The position numbers and the translations under genes are program-made. DNA of 64,000 nt from Acidobacteriota bacterium (GTDB lineage Bacteria > Acidobacteriota > Vicinamibacteria > Vicinamibacterales > UBA2999). Below, piece after piece: positions 34,560 to 44,461 of the stretch. Numbering within the stretch: position 1 is the stretch's first letter; each line of letters begins with the position of its first letter. The notes beneath the pieces were generated by a model, which saw only the letters and a list, made by a program, of their open reading frames with translations, was not told the DNA's origin and did not search any database. Location of the stretch: contig JAKFYH010000054.1 of NCBI GenBank assembly GCA_021730945.1, forward strand, positions 1-64,000. The letters are read 5' to 3'.

Positions 34560-37451
34560 TCACGCCTTCAACATTTCTGCCAGGAATTGACCGGTCGCCG
34601 AGTGCTTCACCTTGGCCACATGCTCGGGCGTCCCCTGCGCCACCACCCGGCCACCACCCTCGCCGCCCTCCGGCCCCAAGTCGATCAACCAGTCGGCTGA
34701 CTTGATGACGTCGAGGTTGTGCTCGATGACGACGATCGTGTTGCCCTGGTCGACCAGGCGCATCAAGACATCGAGCAGTTTGCGCACGTCCTCGAAGTGC
34801 AGGCCGGTGGTGGGCTCATCGAGAATGTAGAGCGTGCGCCCGGTGCCGCGCTTGGACAACTCGCGCGACAGCTTGACCCGCTGCGCCTCGCCGCCACTGA
34901 GGGTGGTCGCCGACTGGCCCAGGGTGATGTAGCCAAGGCCGACGCTCTGCAAGGTCCGCAGCTTGATTGCCAGCGGCGGATAGTTCTCGAGCAACGGCAA
35001 GGCCTGGTCGACCGTCAGTTCGAGCACATCGGCGATCGACTTGCCGCGATACTTGATCTCCAGCGTCTCGCGGTTGTACCGGCGCCCCTTGCACTGCTCG
35101 CAGGTCACATAGACATTGGGCAGGAAGTGCATCTCGATGGCGATCACGCCGTCGCCCTGGCAGGCCTCGCACCGCCCGCCCTTGACGTTGAACGAGAAGC
35201 GCCCGGGCTTGAAACCGCGGGCACGCGCCTCCGGCACCATCGCGAACAGCTCGCGGATGAAGGTAAACAGGCTGGTGTAGGTGGCCGGATTCGAGCGCGG
35301 CGTGCGGCCGATCGGTGACTGATCGATCTCGATCACCTTGTCGATCAGGCTGATGCCCTCGATCGCATCGTGGGCGCCCGGCTCGTCGGCGGCGCGGTAG
35401 AACTCGCGGGCCAGCGCCTTGTAGAGGATGTCGTTGACCAGCGTGCTCTTGCCCGACCCGCTGACGCCGGTGACGGCGACCAGCCGCCCGAGCGGAATCT
35501 TCACATCCACCGACTTGAGGTTGTTGGCGCGGGCGCCGCGGATGACGATCTCGCCCTTGGTGTCCTTGCGGCGGGCCGGCGGCGTGGCAATGGCGTGATG
35601 ACCGGCGAGAAACGCCCCCGTCAACGAGCCGTTGTCGCCGCCGATCAGGTCGGCGGGCGTGCCCTGGAACATCACCTGTCCGCCGAGGTCACCGGCGCCG
35701 GGACCGAGGTCGACGACGTAGTCCGCGGTGCGAATGGTCTCCTCGTCATGCTCGACCACCACGACGGTGTTCCCCAGGTCGCGCAGGCGGCCGAGCGTGG
35801 TCAGGAGCTTTCGGTTGTCGCGCTGGTGCAGGCCAATCGACGGCTCGTCCAGCACGTAGAGCACGCCGGTGAGGTTGGAGCCAATCTGCGTGGCCAGGCG
35901 GATCCGCTGGCCTTCGCCGCCCGAGAGCGTCGCCGCCGAGCGGGCCAGCGTGAGGTAGCCGACGCCGACTTCGTTCAGGAACCGGAGCCGATCCTTGATT
36001 TCCTTGAGAATGCGGGTGGCGATGATCGCTTCGCGGTCCTGCAACTCGATCGCCTCGAACACGGCCAGCGCGCCGGAGATCGGCAAGTTGACGTAGTCGG
36101 CGATCGATTTGCCCTTGACGGTCACGACCTGGCTTTCCGGCCGCAGGCGGTTGCCATGGCACACCGGGCACTGTCGCAAGGCGCGGTACGGATCGAGTTC
36201 CTCCTGGACCGCCCAGGAACCCTCTTCGAACCGCCGTCGCAGGTTGGGGACCACGCCCTCGAAGTCGCGGCCGAATGGCTCGGGCGCCAGGACCTTCTTC
36301 CGGCTGCCTTTCTTTGCCGCCGGCGCCGCCGGTGCGGCGGGACCGAAGTCCCGCCCACCTGGCAGCTTGCCATCCGGCTTGTCGCGTTGGGCCGCGCCGG
36401 GACCGTGCAGGATCAGATCACGATGCTTCTTCGGCAACTTGCCGAACGGCACCTGGGGATCGATGCCGTAGTACGAGGAAATCGCCAGCACGGCGTCGGT
36501 CACCAACTTGCCGTCGCCGCGGCCCCACGGCGCGATGGCGCCGCCCGCCAGCGACAACGCGTCGTCGGGGACGATCCGCGCCGGATCGAAGTCCCATGTC
36601 GCACCCAGTCCCTGGCACGACTGGCAGGCGCCGTGCGGCGAGTTGAACGAGAAGGCCCGCGGCGACATCTCGGGGACGCTGATGCCGCACACCACGCACG
36701 CCAGCTTGCGCGAAAACAGGCGATCGCCGGCATCGAGCGAATTGATCACGACCACATCGTCGGCCATCGTGAGGGCGACCTCGACCGACTCGGCCAGGCG
36801 CCGCTCGATGCCGCTGCGCACGATCAGGCGGTCGATGATGATGTCGATGTCGTGGTTGCGGCGGCGGTCGAGCTTGATCTCGTCCTCGAGCGACCGGATG
36901 TGGCCATCGACCCGGGCCTTGGTAAAGCCGCGGGTCCTGAGCGCCAGCAGTTCCTTCTTGAACTCGCCCTTGCGGCCGCGGACGATCGGCGCCATCACGT
37001 TGATGCGCGTGTCCTGCGGGTAGGTCATCACCAGGTCGACGATCCGCTCGAGCGACTGCGAGGCGATCTCGCGGCCGCAGTTCGGGCAGTGCGGCACGCC
37101 GATGTTGGCGAACAGGAGCCGCAAGTAGTCGTAGATCTCGGTGACGGTACCAACGGTCGAGCGCGGATTGGAGCCGGTGGTCTTCTGCTCAATCGAGATG
37201 GCCGGCGACAGGCCCTCGATCAGGTCGACGTCCGGCTTCTCCATCTGTTCGAGGAACTGCCGGGCATAGGCCGAGAGCGACTCGACATAGCGCCGCTGCC
37301 CCTCGGCGTAGAGGGTGTCGAAGGCGAGCGACGACTTGCCCGACCCCGACAAGCCCGTGATCACCACGAGCTGGTTGCGCGGGAGGTCAACGTCGATGTC
37401 CTTGAGGTTATGGACGCGCGCGCCCCGGACAGAGATCCAATCGTGCGGCAT
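34560..37451 (-). CDS. uvrA: Excinuclease ABC subunit A
   Basis: UvrA is the damage-sensing ATPase of nucleotide excision repair. The 963-residue protein has two ABC modules: Walker [10 protein letters not shown] near 33 and GVSGSGKST near 655, signature LSGGE twice, and zinc motifs CPNC, CVVCG...CQSC and CEAC...CEQC. A Lys/Ala-rich insert (about residues 365-395) is unusual. On the minus strand its upstream region has a perfect TATAAT (37492-37497), a 19-bp palindrome over it and a 21-bp inverted repeat in the leader. LexA control is possible but not shown. Confidence 0.96.
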   Translation of the reverse strand: MPHDWISVRGARVHNLKDIDVDLPRNQLVVITGLSGSGKSSLAFDTLYAEGQRRYVESLSAYARQFLEQMEKPDVDLIEGLSPAISIEQKTTGSNPRSTVGTVTEIYDYLRLLFANIGVPHCPNCGREIASQSLERIVDLVMTYPQDTRINVMAPIVRGRKGEFKKELLALRTRGFTKARVDGHIRSLEDEIKLDRRRNHDIDIIIDRLIVRSGIERRLAESVEVALTMADDVVVINSLDAGDRLFSRKLACVVCGISVPEMSPRAFSFNSPHGACQSCQGLGATWDFDPARIVPDDALSLAGGAIAPWGRGDGKLVTDAVLAISSYYGIDPQVPFGKLPKKHRDLILHGPGAAQRDKPDGKLPGGRDFGPAAPAAPAAKKGSRKKVLAPEPFGRDFEGVVPNLRRRFEEGSWAVQEELDPYRALRQCPVCHGNRLRPESQVVTVKGKSIADYVNLPISGALAVFEAIELQDREAIIATRILKEIKDRLRFLNEVGVGYLTLARSAATLSGGEGQRIRLATQIGSNLTGVLYVLDEPSIGLHQRDNRKLLTTLGRLRDLGNTVVVVEHDEETIRTADYVVDLGPGAGDLGGQVMFQGTPADLIGGDNGSLTGAFLAGHHAIATPPARRKDTKGEIVIRGARANNLKSVDVKIPLGRLVAVTGVSGSGKSTLVNDILYKALAREFYRAADEPGAHDAIEGISLIDKVIEIDQSPIGRTPRSNPATYTSLFTFIRELFAMVPEARARGFKPGRFSFNVKGGRCEACQGDGVIAIEMHFLPNVYVTCEQCKGRRYNRETLEIKYRGKSIADVLELTVDQALPLLENYPPLAIKLRTLQSVGLGYITLGQSATTLSGGEAQRVKLSRELSKRGTGRTLYILDEPTTGLHFEDVRKLLDVLMRLVDQGNTIVVIEHNLDVIKSADWLIDLGPEGGEGGGRVVAQGTPEHVAKVKHSATGQFLAEMLKA

Positions 37452-37462
37452 GATGGCACTGC

Positions 37463-37483
37463 GGCGTCCACGCCGTGGACGCC
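37463..37483 (-). promoter_or_regulatory. Inverted repeat in the uvrA leader
   Basis: GGCGTCCAC-GCC-GTGGACGCC, nine perfect pairs, about 12 bases before the uvrA ATG. It can act as an operator or as an mRNA hairpin. Confidence 0.55.
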
Positions 37484-37491
37484 AATCGCCA

Positions 37492-37497
37492 ATTATA
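37492..37497 (-). promoter_or_regulatory. uvrA -10 box
   Basis: A perfect TATAAT on the minus strand, about 40 bases before the uvrA start. No good -35 sequence is seen. Confidence 0.5.
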
Positions 37498-37513
37498 CCC
37501 CGGCCCGGGGTAT
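37495..37513. promoter_or_regulatory. 19-bp palindrome between uvrA and nhaC
   Basis: ATACCCCGG-C-CCGGGGTAT overlaps the uvrA -10 box and lies 18 bases before the antiporter start, so a bound repressor could affect both divergent genes. Confidence 0.5.
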
Positions 37514-37531
37514 CATCCCGACCGGCAGCTC

Positions 37532-38989
37532 ATGTCCAGCCCGATCCCACGCACACCTTCGCTTTTCTGGTCATCCGTCCCGGTCCTCGTTCTGGTCGCC
37601 CTGCTGGCGGCGGCGGTCGCGCTGTTCGGCGACGGCGCGTCGAGTGGAGCCAACCCGATTGCGCTGCTGCTGGCCGCCGGGGTCGGCATCCTGATTGGCA
37701 CCGCCCACGGCCACTCCTGGAAAGAGATCGAGAAGGGCATCGTCCACGGCATCTCGCTGGCGCTCGGCGCGGTGATCATCCTGCTGACGGTGGGCGCGTT
37801 GATTGGATCGTGGATCCTGTCGGGCACGGTGCCGACCATGATCTATTACGGATTGATGCTGCTGACGCCGTCGATCTTCCTGCCGAGCGCGTGCGCACTC
37901 TGCTGCCTCGTCTCGCTCGCCACCGGCAGTTCGTGGACCACGGCCGGCACGGTCGGCGTGGCGCTGATCGGCATTGCCGTGGCCCAGGGCATCAGTCCCG
38001 GACTGGCGGCCGGGGCGGTCATCTCCGGCGCCTACTTCGGCGACAAGATGTCGCCGCTCTCCGACACCACCAACCTGGCGCCGGCCGTCGCCGGCACCGA
38101 GCTCTTCACCCACATCCGCCACATGGCCTGGACGACGACGCCCAGCCTGGTCATCGCGCTGCTCCTCTATGCGGTGCTGGGCCTTTCGGTCACGCCGCCG
38201 CAGGACACGACCCAGGTCAATGCCATCCTCGCGGCGCTCAGCGGCACCTTTGCCGTCGGCCCGCACCTGCTGATCCCGGTCGTCCTGGTGCTGGTGATGG
38301 TGGTGATGAAGATGCCGGCATTTCCGGCGCTGTTGATCGGATCGCTGGTCGGCTGCGCCTTCGCGGTGGTGTTCCAGCCGGCAGTGGTGGCCGCCTACGC
38401 CAACTCGCCCGACCTGCCGGCCTGGGTCGGGTTGGCCAAGGGCGCCTGGATGTCGTTGTTCGACGGCTTCAAGCTGGAGTCGCCCAACGCCGCCCTCAAC
38501 GATCTGCTGTCGCGCGGCGGCATGGCGAACATGCTGAACACCGTGTGGCTGATCCTGATGGCGATGACGTTCGGCGCGGTCATGGAAGTGACCGGCATGC
38601 TGCAGCAGATTGCCGCCGGTATCCTCAGCATGGTGCGCGGGACCGGGTCGCTGATCACGGCCACGCTCGCCACCGCGATCGGCATGAATGTGATCGCCTC
38701 CGATCAGTACATGGCCATCGTGCTGCCAGGGCGGATGTTTCGCGCCGAGTTTGCCCGCCGCGGCCTTCACCCGAAGAACCTGTCGCGGGCACTCGAGGAC
38801 GCCGGCACGCTGACCTCGCCGCTCGTCCCCTGGAATACCTGCGGGGCGTTCATGGCCACCACCCTCGGCGTGGCGACCTTTGCGTACGCGCCGTTTGCAT
38901 TTTTCAACCTGATCAACCCGGTCATCTCCGGCATTTACGGCTTCACCGGATTCACGATCGAGAAGCTGCCGCCCGCCGGACCCCGATAG
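37532..38989 (+). CDS. Na+/H+ antiporter, NhaC family
   Basis: The 485-residue protein has about 11-12 membrane helices. [30 protein letters not shown] is the NhaC signature, and [21 protein letters not shown] fits the second half. The ATG at 37532 is chosen because upstream codons are not membrane-like. It exchanges sodium for protons across the inner membrane. The M28 peptidase gene starts nine bases after the stop. Confidence 0.9.
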   Translation: MSSPIPRTPSLFWSSVPVLVLVALLAAAVALFGDGASSGANPIALLLAAGVGILIGTAHGHSWKEIEKGIVHGISLALGAVIILLTVGALIGSWILSGTVPTMIYYGLMLLTPSIFLPSACALCCLVSLATGSSWTTAGTVGVALIGIAVAQGISPGLAAGAVISGAYFGDKMSPLSDTTNLAPAVAGTELFTHIRHMAWTTTPSLVIALLLYAVLGLSVTPPQDTTQVNAILAALSGTFAVGPHLLIPVVLVLVMVVMKMPAFPALLIGSLVGCAFAVVFQPAVVAAYANSPDLPAWVGLAKGAWMSLFDGFKLESPNAALNDLLSRGGMANMLNTVWLILMAMTFGAVMEVTGMLQQIAAGILSMVRGTGSLITATLATAIGMNVIASDQYMAIVLPGRMFRAEFARRGLHPKNLSRALEDAGTLTSPLVPWNTCGAFMATTLGVATFAYAPFAFFNLINPVISGIYGFTGFTIEKLPPAGPR

Positions 38990-38997
38990 GACTGTTC

Positions 38998-40623
38998 ATG
39001 CGACAAACTGCGCTACTCGGCATCCTGGTGTTCGCGACCGCCGTGTCGGCGCAAAGCGGCGCCCCCTTCAACGACTCGATCAGGGTCGCCGACCTCAAAG
39101 CCGACCTGTTCTTCCTGGCCGGCGACGGCATGAAAGGGCGGCTGGTGGGCACGGCGGAGAATGCGCTCGCCGCCGAGTTCGTGCGCTCGCGCTTCGAACG
39201 GGCCGGGCTCAAGCCGGGCGCGCCCAACGGCACGTTCATCCAGGCCACGCAGCTCATGGCCGCCAGCCTCGGCACGCCGAACGCACTCACCGTGACCCTG
39301 CCGGGAGGCTCCACCCTCAGCCTCAAGCCCGAGCAGGACTTCTACCCGCAGCGCTTCAGCGCCAGTGGCTCGGTCAAGGCGCCGGTCGTCTATGCCGGCT
39401 TCGGCATTCACTCGCCCGCACTCGGACACGACGACTACCGCGACCGGGTCAAGGGACGCATCGCGCTGATCCTCGAACACGAACCGGGCGAGCGTGACCC
39501 GAAGAGCCCCTTCGACGGTGTCGTCACCGCCGAGGCCGCGGTCGCCATCAAGAAGGTGCTGGCGGCGCAGGAGAAGGGCGCGGCCGGGGTGTTGTTTGTG
39601 ACTGATGTGCACAACCATCCGGCGACGGCCAACTTCGAGGCGTCGGCGCGCGCGTTCTGGCCCGCCCAGCCGCCGCGCATCGACCGCTTTACGCTGGCCA
39701 GTTGGGCCGATCGCATCCACATTCCGGTGGGCCAGATCTCGCCGGCGCTGGCCGAACTGATGGTGCGTGGCACCGGCCGTTCACTGCTCGAGCTGGCAGG
39801 GGCCGCCGAGACGGCCGGCGGTTTCGCCGGTCTGCCGCTCGACGGCGTCGAGGCAACCCTGGTGACCGCGGTCGACCGGCATATCGTGCCCGACCGCAAT
39901 GTGCTGGCGTACGTCGAGGGCGGCGATCCCAAGCTCAAGGAGGAAGTCGTCATCATCTCCGCGCACTACGACCACGAGGGCGCCGACGGCGCGGTGATCT
40001 TCAACGGCGCCGATGACGATGGCTCGGGCACGGTGGCGCTGATCGACATCGCCGAGGCCTACGCGTTGGCGGCCGCGGCCGGTCAGCGGCCACGGCGGTC
40101 GGTGCTGTTTGCGGCATGGGGATCTGAAGAGCGGGGACCGCTGCTGGGCGCGTGGGCGTACACCGAGAGCCCGACCTTCCCGCTCGCGCGCACGGTCGGG
40201 GTCCTCAACATGGACATGATCGGCCGCAACGAAGAGGTGCAAGCCGGCGGCGGCCCGCGCTTCAACGGTCTTGACGTGCAGACCGCGGAGTCCAACCGCA
40301 ACGCGGTGAACATCCTCGGCTACAGCCGTCACCCGGAGCTCAGCGCCGTGGTGGAGCGCGCCAATCGATCGTCGGTGGGGATCGGCCTCGAACTGAAGAT
40401 GCGCTACGACAACAACAGCTCGAACCTGCTGCGGCGAAGCGACCAGTGGCCGTTCCTGCAGGTTGGCGTGCCCGCGCTCTGGTTCCACACCGGCCTGCAT
40501 CCCGATTACCACACGCAGTACGACCGGCCCGAGAAGATCAACTACGAGAAGATGGAACGGATCGCGCGGCTGGTACACCAGGCGAGCTGGGTGCTGGCCA
40601 ACCAGGACGGACGGCCGAAGTAG
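38998..40623 (+). CDS. Secreted M28-family metallopeptidase with PA domain
   Basis: The 541-residue protein has a signal peptide (1-18), a protease-associated insert (about 110-270), and an M28 zinc aminopeptidase core: SAHYDHEG (metal His/Asp), [27 protein letters not shown] (Glu-Glu), LNMDMIGR, and late [12 protein letters not shown] with a metal His. It probably cuts peptides outside the cytoplasm. From its stop the sequence reads TAGGCCGCAGAT, the start of the repeat seen after two other genes. Confidence 0.92.
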   Translation: MRQTALLGILVFATAVSAQSGAPFNDSIRVADLKADLFFLAGDGMKGRLVGTAENALAAEFVRSRFERAGLKPGAPNGTFIQATQLMAASLGTPNALTVTLPGGSTLSLKPEQDFYPQRFSASGSVKAPVVYAGFGIHSPALGHDDYRDRVKGRIALILEHEPGERDPKSPFDGVVTAEAAVAIKKVLAAQEKGAAGVLFVTDVHNHPATANFEASARAFWPAQPPRIDRFTLASWADRIHIPVGQISPALAELMVRGTGRSLLELAGAAETAGGFAGLPLDGVEATLVTAVDRHIVPDRNVLAYVEGGDPKLKEEVVIISAHYDHEGADGAVIFNGADDDGSGTVALIDIAEAYALAAAAGQRPRRSVLFAAWGSEERGPLLGAWAYTESPTFPLARTVGVLNMDMIGRNEEVQAGGGPRFNGLDVQTAESNRNAVNILGYSRHPELSAVVERANRSSVGIGLELKMRYDNNSSNLLRRSDQWPFLQVGVPALWFHTGLHPDYHTQYDRPEKINYEKMERIARLVHQASWVLANQDGRPK

Positions 40624-40645
40624 GCCGCAGATTCACGCCGATGGT
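40621..40645 (+). repeat. Decayed GATGACRCA-family repeat at a stop codon
   Basis: TAGGCCGCAGATTCACGCCG begins with the M28 stop TAG. The first 12 bases match the repeats at 21165 (minus) exactly; further units are degenerate. Confidence 0.6.
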
Positions 40646-40669
40646 GCGGCGGCGCCAGGCGGCGGAGTT

Positions 40670-41008
40670 CTACAACTGGTACGGAATACGAATGCCCGGC
40701 TCGTCGGCCGGGAAGTCCTTGGTGTTACGGGTCACGAGCAACGCCGATTCGTGTCGTGCCGAAGCCCAGATGAGGGCGTCGGGCACGCGAATCCGCGAGG
40801 TCTGCCGGATCTCCGCGGCATCCCGGGCAATGGCGCGCGTCACCTCAATGACGCGAAAGTCGCGTAGGAACATCTCGACGACATCGCCTTCTGCTGCGCT
40901 GCGAACACCGGCCTGCAACTCCACCCAGGTCACGATGCTGATCAGCGGCTGGCGATGACGGGTGAGCTCCGCCTGCGCAGGTTCGATGCCCTTGAGCGCA
41001 CCATGGCT
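40670..41008 (-). pseudogene. Truncated PIN-domain (VapC-like) toxin remnant
   Basis: The frame reads ...LKGIEPAQAELTRH, then RQPLISIVTWVELQAGV, VIEVTRAIARDAAEI, RVPDALIWASARHESALLVTRNTKDF: the second half of a PIN ribonuclease with the acidic residues in VEL, PDALI and TKDF. The N-terminal strand with the first catalytic Asp and a start codon is missing; upstream the frame runs into another gene. No antitoxin gene is adjacent. It is likely a decayed toxin; sequencing error is another possibility. Confidence 0.65.
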
Positions 41009-41010
41009 TC

Positions 41011-41373
41011 TTAGAGGAGCACGTAGGCAGCCACCGGCAGGCCCGCGAGAAAAGCCCAACGGAGCATGACCGCCCATCCGGGGCTGGTTCCGACGCGTAA
41101 CCAGCCGGCTCGGCGCCCGCGCGACAGAAACCACCACTTGGTCACGTCGAACACGCCCGCGGGAGACAGCGACATCATCAGGCCCAGTCCGAACTCGAAC
41201 ACGCGGTAACTGTCGGACACCTCGAGCACCACGGCCGTCCAGAGCGCGCCGGCGATGATCGACAGCGCCATGCGATCCAGGGGATGCGCGCCCGGACTGA
41301 GCAGCATCGACGTGGAGCGGAGCCCGAGCGACAAGCCGGCCAGCGACACCAGCAGCACCAGCAGGACGATCAT
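41011..41373 (-). CDS. Small membrane protein of unknown function
   Basis: The 120-residue product is rich in hydrophobic residues with three or four predicted membrane helices (MIVLLVLLVSLAGLSLGL, MALSIIAGALWTAVVL, WAVMLRWAFLAGLPVAAYVLL). No family is recognised. The ATG overlaps the stop of the upstream beta-propeller gene by four bases, so the pair is coupled. Confidence 0.65.
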   Translation of the reverse strand: MIVLLVLLVSLAGLSLGLRSTSMLLSPGAHPLDRMALSIIAGALWTAVVLEVSDSYRVFEFGLGLMMSLSPAGVFDVTKWWFLSRGRRAGWLRVGTSPGWAVMLRWAFLAGLPVAAYVLL

Positions 41374-42398
41374 GCGAGGGCCGTCCGGCTCTCGCCCGGC
41401 GCGGTGTCGGCGGCAAACGAGAAGACCGATTCATTGGAGGCCACCACGAGTTGGCCGCCGGGACCAAATGCCAGGCCGACCAACCCGCCGCCGGCGACCA
41501 CGAGCTCGGGTGGCGATCCTGGGCGCACGGCATAGACGCCGGAGGCGCCGGCCAACGCTTCCACCACGTGCAAGGTGCCCGACGCGTCGAATGCCAGCCC
41601 TTGAGGCCGGCCGAACCTGAAGTCGAGCGTCTCAACCGCACCGTTGGGACTGATGCGCCGCACCGAGTCGTACGACGCCAGCGTCGGCGCGGCGACATAC
41701 AGGTCGCCGGTGGGCGACATCGCCAGGTGAAACGCCGCGACGCTCGACGGCACGGTGGCAAACGTCTCGGTCCGTCCGCTCGGGTGAATGCGAAAGATGG
41801 TGCCGCCGCGATCGCCGACGTACAACGAGCCTTCGGCGTCGAAGGCCAGGCCGCACGCCACACCCAGGTCGGAGGCCATCACCTCGTACTGGCCATCGGC
41901 AAACACGCGGTAGACACGGCCATCGAAGCGGCTCGACACATACAGCCGGCCGTCAGGCCCCATCGCCATCGAGGTCGGGTTGACCAGGCCATGCACAAAG
42001 GGCTCGCGCGCGCCGCCCGCCGCCGGGATTCTGAACACCGAGACCGACGCCTCTTGTCCGCGCGATCCGCTGTAGGTGACATAAAGCGATCCGTCGGGGC
42101 CGAAGACGGGGTTATCAACCTGATGCAGTCCCGTGGCGAGCAACGCGCCGATCCGTGCGTACAACGTGGCGCCGGGGACCCAGGCCACCTTCACGGGCGA
42201 CTCGCCGCCGTCGAGTCCGGCGGGCACGATCACGGCCAGGCGCCCGGTGGACGCGAAGGCCATGCGGGCGGGCTGGCCGCCGATGGTCACGAGGTCTGAG
42301 GTGGATTCGGGCTGCGGAAAGCCATCGCCGCTCAGCCACAGCCGGCCGCCTTCCACGGCGCGAACCGGCTCCAGGCTTGTCAAGACCGGCAAAGGCAC
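41370..42398 (-). CDS. NHL/SMP-30-type beta-propeller protein with IPT-like N-terminus
   Basis: The 342-residue product opens with an IPT/TIG-like domain (VLTSLEPVRAVEGGRLWLSGDGF, residues 5-70), then six or so propeller blades with repeats like PDGSLYVTYSG, GPDGRLYVSSRFDGRV, DAEGSLYVGDRGGTIFRI, SPTGDLYVAAP. Such proteins bind ligands or act as lactonases; no catalytic residues are clear. The GTG at 42398 is the likely start, 22 bases after the HNH stop. No signal peptide is visible. Confidence 0.75.
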   Translation of the reverse strand: MPLPVLTSLEPVRAVEGGRLWLSGDGFPQPESTSDLVTIGGQPARMAFASTGRLAVIVPAGLDGGESPVKVAWVPGATLYARIGALLATGLHQVDNPVFGPDGSLYVTYSGSRGQEASVSVFRIPAAGGAREPFVHGLVNPTSMAMGPDGRLYVSSRFDGRVYRVFADGQYEVMASDLGVACGLAFDAEGSLYVGDRGGTIFRIHPSGRTETFATVPSSVAAFHLAMSPTGDLYVAAPTLASYDSVRRISPNGAVETLDFRFGRPQGLAFDASGTLHVVEALAGASGVYAVRPGSPPELVVAGGGLVGLAFGPGGQLVVASNESVFSFAADTAPGESRTALA

Positions 42399-42420
42399 AT
42401 CACTTTCGACCCACGCGACA

Positions 42421-42954
42421 TCACGCGTCGTCCAGTTCGAGATTCCAGTACAGGTAGTCGCGCCAGCTCTCGGGCGCACTGCGCAGCCCAATGGTGATGC
42501 GGATGGCCGGGGCCGACATCGGCCGCCGCGGCGGGCGCACCAGCCGCATGCGCGCCTCGTCTGGCGTGCGTCCACCCTTGCGCCGATTGCACGAGACGCA
42601 GCAGGTGACGATGTTCTCCCAGTCCTTGCGGCCGCCCTGCGACACCGGTACCACGTGGTCGAAGGTGAGTTCTTGTGTCGGGAACACATCCGCGCAGTAC
42701 TGGCAGGTGAACTCGTCGCGCGCGTAGATATTGGCGCGCGAGAACGGCACGTAATCGAATCGCTTCTTGATCCGAACGTAACGCAACAGGCGGATGACCG
42801 AGGGAAGTTTGAAGGCGAACGACACCGCGCGGACTTCCCGGTCGTGATGCGCGATGATCTCGACCTTGCCCTGGCACCACAACGTCACCGCCTTCTGCCA
42901 GTTGACAACCTTCAGCGGCTCGTAGGTAGCGTTAAGGAGGAGCGTCTGCTCCAT
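42421..42954 (-). CDS. HNH endonuclease-domain protein
   Basis: The 177-residue protein begins LLLNATYEPLKVVNWQKAV and has the HNH zinc-finger: CQYCADVFPTQELTFDHVVPVSQGG (H and the first CxxC), then NIVTCCVSCNRRKG (second CxxC). It is the widely conserved single-domain type with unknown target. No restriction or phage genes adjoin, so it is unlikely to be a simple restriction enzyme. CACAAT lies nine bases upstream of the start. Confidence 0.9.
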   Translation of the reverse strand: MEQTLLLNATYEPLKVVNWQKAVTLWCQGKVEIIAHHDREVRAVSFAFKLPSVIRLLRYVRIKKRFDYVPFSRANIYARDEFTCQYCADVFPTQELTFDHVVPVSQGGRKDWENIVTCCVSCNRRKGGRTPDEARMRLVRPPRRPMSAPAIRITIGLRSAPESWRDYLYWNLELDDA

Positions 42955-43027
42955 TTACGCGACATTGTGCCATGAATCACGCGGGACTACACAATTCGGC
43001 ACGCGGGCCGATAAGGACAAAGAAGTG

Positions 43028-43657
43028 ATGGTCCACCTGTGCGCGATGCGCTTCGGCGGGCAGGCGCGAATCCTGTTGGCCGCCGGCCTGGCGGCCCTTG
43101 TGACCGGGTGCGCCAGTTCCGGCAGCATGGTGCACACGCCGCGGCCCTTCCCGACCCCCGGGGGGAATGGCCCGACCGCGGCTCCCGCCCCCGCCGAGGC
43201 GGGGGGCGCGCCTGCTGCCGCCGTGCCACCACCGTCGGTACCCGGCCGCCCACGGACATCGGGACCCAGCCTCCCGTCCGGCCGGACCGCCGATGGCTAC
43301 GCGCTGTCGAGCACGGCCCTGTCGTTACGCGGCGCCCCTTATCGCGACGGCGGCGGCGACCCGAGCGGTTTCGACTGCAGCGGCTTTGTCACCTACGTTT
43401 ATCAGCAGCACGGCGTCGCCGTGCCGCGGGTGGTCCGCGATCAGTTCCGGGTCGGCAAGACCGTCGATCGCAGCCGGCTCGAGGCCGGCGACCTGGTGTT
43501 CTTCAGCACGGTGGCGCCGGGCGCCTCGCACGTGGGCATCATGATTGGCGGCGACCAGTTCATCCACGCTCCGAGCGAACGCGGCGTCGTCCGGGTCGAG
43601 AACCTGAGCTCGCAGTACTGGTCCAGCCGCTACGTCGGCGCCCGACGGGTCAGCTAG
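43028..43657 (+). CDS. NlpC/P60-family lipoprotein endopeptidase
   Basis: The 209-residue product has a lipoprotein signal (LAAGLAALVTGC, lipid Cys near 28), a Pro/Gly-rich linker, and an NlpC/P60 domain with FDCSGFVTYVYQ (catalytic Cys), ASHVGIMIGGDQFIHAPS (catalytic His pair) and GDLVFF. It cuts peptide stems of peptidoglycan at the outer membrane. Start could also be the ATG at 43046. The gene overlaps mtgA tail-to-tail by 8 bases; both work on the cell wall. Confidence 0.92.
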   Translation: MVHLCAMRFGGQARILLAAGLAALVTGCASSGSMVHTPRPFPTPGGNGPTAAPAPAEAGGAPAAAVPPPSVPGRPRTSGPSLPSGRTADGYALSSTALSLRGAPYRDGGGDPSGFDCSGFVTYVYQQHGVAVPRVVRDQFRVGKTVDRSRLEAGDLVFFSTVAPGASHVGIMIGGDQFIHAPSERGVVRVENLSSQYWSSRYVGARRVS

Positions 43658-44444
43658 GCGGCGGCACCGGCGGCGACTGATTGACGGGCGCCGGGAACGG
43701 CGCCGGCGCAGGCGCGACCGGCGGCGTGTCCCTGATCCCCATCCGCCTGATGATGATTTGCTGACGGCGGAGCAGCCGCCGGGTCGGTTTCGCCGGGCTG
43801 TGCTCGCGCGGGTTGATGATGGCGCCGGCGAGCAGCGCCGCCTGCTCGACGCTCAACGATGCGCACGGCCCGCCGAAGTAGGCGCGCGCCGCGGCCTCGC
43901 ACCCGAAGATGCCGTCGCCCCATTCGATCATGTTCAGGTAGATCTCGAAGATGCGCCGCTTGCTGAGCGCCACTTCAAGGCGGCGGGCAATCAACAACTC
44001 CGTCACCTTGCGCATCGGATTACGCGTGGGCGACAGGTAGAGGTTCTTCGCCAGCTGCTGCGTGATGGTGCTGCCGCCGCGCAGGAACTGGCCCTCCTCC
44101 CAGTTCTTCTCCAGCGACGCCCTGAGTTCGGTGAGATCGACGCCGTCGTGATCGTAGAAAGCGGCGTCCTCGGTCACGATCACGGCGCGGCGCAGGACGG
44201 CGGAAATCTGGCTGTGGGGAACCCAACGGTGTCGAATCTGGAACTGGTCGCGGCCGGCCGCGGCGGCTTCCCTGATGCGCAGCTCCATGAACGCCGTCGT
44301 CGCAGGATTGACGGTCGCCAGGCCGCGCACGTCGGGGAGGGTCAGGTAGAGGTAGGCGATATAGGCAAAACCGAGCGCGCCAAAGGCGAGGACGCTCTTC
44401 AGGATCCGCTTCCAAATGGAGGTCCGCGCCCGGGCCGCTGGCAT
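43650..44444 (-). CDS. mtgA: Monofunctional peptidoglycan glycosyltransferase
   Basis: The 264-residue GT51 enzyme has an N-terminal membrane anchor (ILKSVLAFGALGFAYIAYLYL), catalytic motif VIVTEDAAFYDHDGVD (first Glu), GGSTITQQLAKNLYLSPTRN, RRLEVALSKRRIFEIYLNMIEWGDG (second Glu), and AALLAGAIINP. A Pro-rich tail ends it. It polymerises lipid II glycan strands. TATAAT, a perfect -10, ends six bases before the ATG, the best leaderless candidate in the window. Confidence 0.95.
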   Translation of the reverse strand: MPAARARTSIWKRILKSVLAFGALGFAYIAYLYLTLPDVRGLATVNPATTAFMELRIREAAAAGRDQFQIRHRWVPHSQISAVLRRAVIVTEDAAFYDHDGVDLTELRASLEKNWEEGQFLRGGSTITQQLAKNLYLSPTRNPMRKVTELLIARRLEVALSKRRIFEIYLNMIEWGDGIFGCEAAARAYFGGPCASLSVEQAALLAGAIINPREHSPAKPTRRLLRRQQIIIRRMGIRDTPPVAPAPAPFPAPVNQSPPVPPPS

Positions 44445-44450
44445 CCAGCG

Positions 44451-44456
44451 ATTATA
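44451..44456 (-). promoter_or_regulatory. mtgA -10 box (leaderless type)
   Basis: Perfect TATAAT on the minus strand, six bases before the mtgA ATG. No Shine-Dalgarno is present in between. Confidence 0.6.
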
Positions 44457-44461
44457 CGGGG

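Noticed and set aside
35370-37694. A 774-codon open frame on the plus strand across uvrA
   Set aside because: uvrA on the other strand has clear ABC and zinc motifs. In GC-rich DNA, antisense frames stay open by codon bias; the product has no recognisable motif.
37315-40623. A 1102-codon frame that could fuse antiporter-region sequence with the M28 peptidase
   Set aside because: The upstream part is an out-of-frame shadow of the NhaC gene; a good start and signal peptide for M28 lie at 38998.
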